Assembly (NCBI GenBank): GCA_022843885.1 | Contig: JALHMU010000026.1 | Span: 1 to 10,855, forward strand | Length of the DNA: 10,855 bases | Origin: Candidatus Peribacteraceae bacterium | Lineage (GTDB): Bacteria; Patescibacteriota; Gracilibacteria; Peribacterales; Peribacteraceae | Direction: 5' to 3' | Part shown: positions 10,816-10,855 of the stretch, one piece after another | Position numbering within the stretch: position 1 is the first letter of the stretch | Layout: every line of letters begins with the position of its first letter | The notes under the pieces: model-generated | Told to the model about the DNA's origin: nothing | Databases searched by the model: none | The model's input: the letters and a program-made list of their open reading frames with translations, nothing else | Translations under genes and position numbers: made by a program

Positions 10816-10855
10816 GTGCCCGTAGCTCAGCTGGATAGAGCATCAGCTTGCGGAG
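10816..10855 (+). tRNA. tRNA-Arg (anticodon GCG), 5' part only
   Basis: The first 40 nt of a tRNA fit the cloverleaf exactly. Acceptor 5' strand is GTGCCCG (10816-10822), T8-A9 follow, and the D stem GCTC/GAGC closes the loop AGCTGGATA. Then come A26, the anticodon-stem strand TCAGC (10843-10847) and the loop TTGCGGA, with anticodon GCG at 10850-10852 and the first paired base G39 at the last position. GCG reads CGC/CGU arginine codons. The 3' half lies beyond the window, so stem pairing there cannot be checked. TGGTACTCT at 10793-10801 could be part of its promoter, though no -35 fits. Confidence 0.85.

Noticed and set aside
1..10855. CRISPR array, insertion sequence, integrase or phage module
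   Set aside because: No spaced direct repeats, terminal inverted repeats or transposase/integrase motifs were seen; the only tandem repeat is inside a coding gene.

Overview
The window looks like part of a compact bacterial genome of roughly balanced GC, most likely from the Candidate Phyla Radiation (Patescibacteria). This is an inference. It rests on short intergenic gaps, an FtsE ending its ATPase domain in 'IGGY', a small Leu-rich membrane protein of a type I associate with that group, and large exported proteins with odd repeats beside housekeeping genes. The standard genetic code fits: no recognised gene has an in-frame TGA, and stops are mostly TAA or TAG.

Layout. On the minus strand, read from high to low coordinates: an exported dockerin-like/trypsin-like protein (9167-10678), class II-type purE (8695-9147), a family 4 uracil-DNA glycosylase (8077-8658), a small membrane protein (7718-8020) and pheS (6691-7692). 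After a convergent surface-protein gene the minus strand resumes with rsmG (2985-3665), rlmE (2115-2759), ftsE (1220-2041), purM (110-1183) and an unidentified partial gene running off the left edge. On the plus strand are pyrE (3716-4345), a 692-residue secreted or surface protein with a LEPR-XLL-like N-terminus (4548-6626), a possible 33-residue membrane peptide (2887-2988), and the first 40 nt of a tRNA-Arg at the right edge.

How the parts work together. PurM makes aminoimidazole ribonucleotide (AIR) and PurE carboxylates it, so two consecutive purine steps are here, and PyrE adds a pyrimidine step. RlmE and RsmG modify 23S and 16S rRNA, PheS charges tRNA-Phe, FtsE belongs to the division machinery, and the glycosylase removes uracil from DNA. 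The two long unfamiliar genes encode exported proteins.

The most interesting signals are regulatory. Six minus-strand genes have no Shine-Dalgarno sequence but carry a TANNNT -10-like hexamer 6-8 nt before the start codon. It is exactly TACACT for purE, the glycosylase and pheS. This is the arrangement expected of leaderless mRNAs. The surface-protein gene is the opposite: a consensus TTGACA/TAAAAT promoter overlapped by a perfect 10-bp dyad, a roughly 97-nt structured leader, a good Shine-Dalgarno sequence, and a UUCG-capped terminator. A second, orphan, near-perfect Shine-Dalgarno sequence lies between its stop codon and that terminator.
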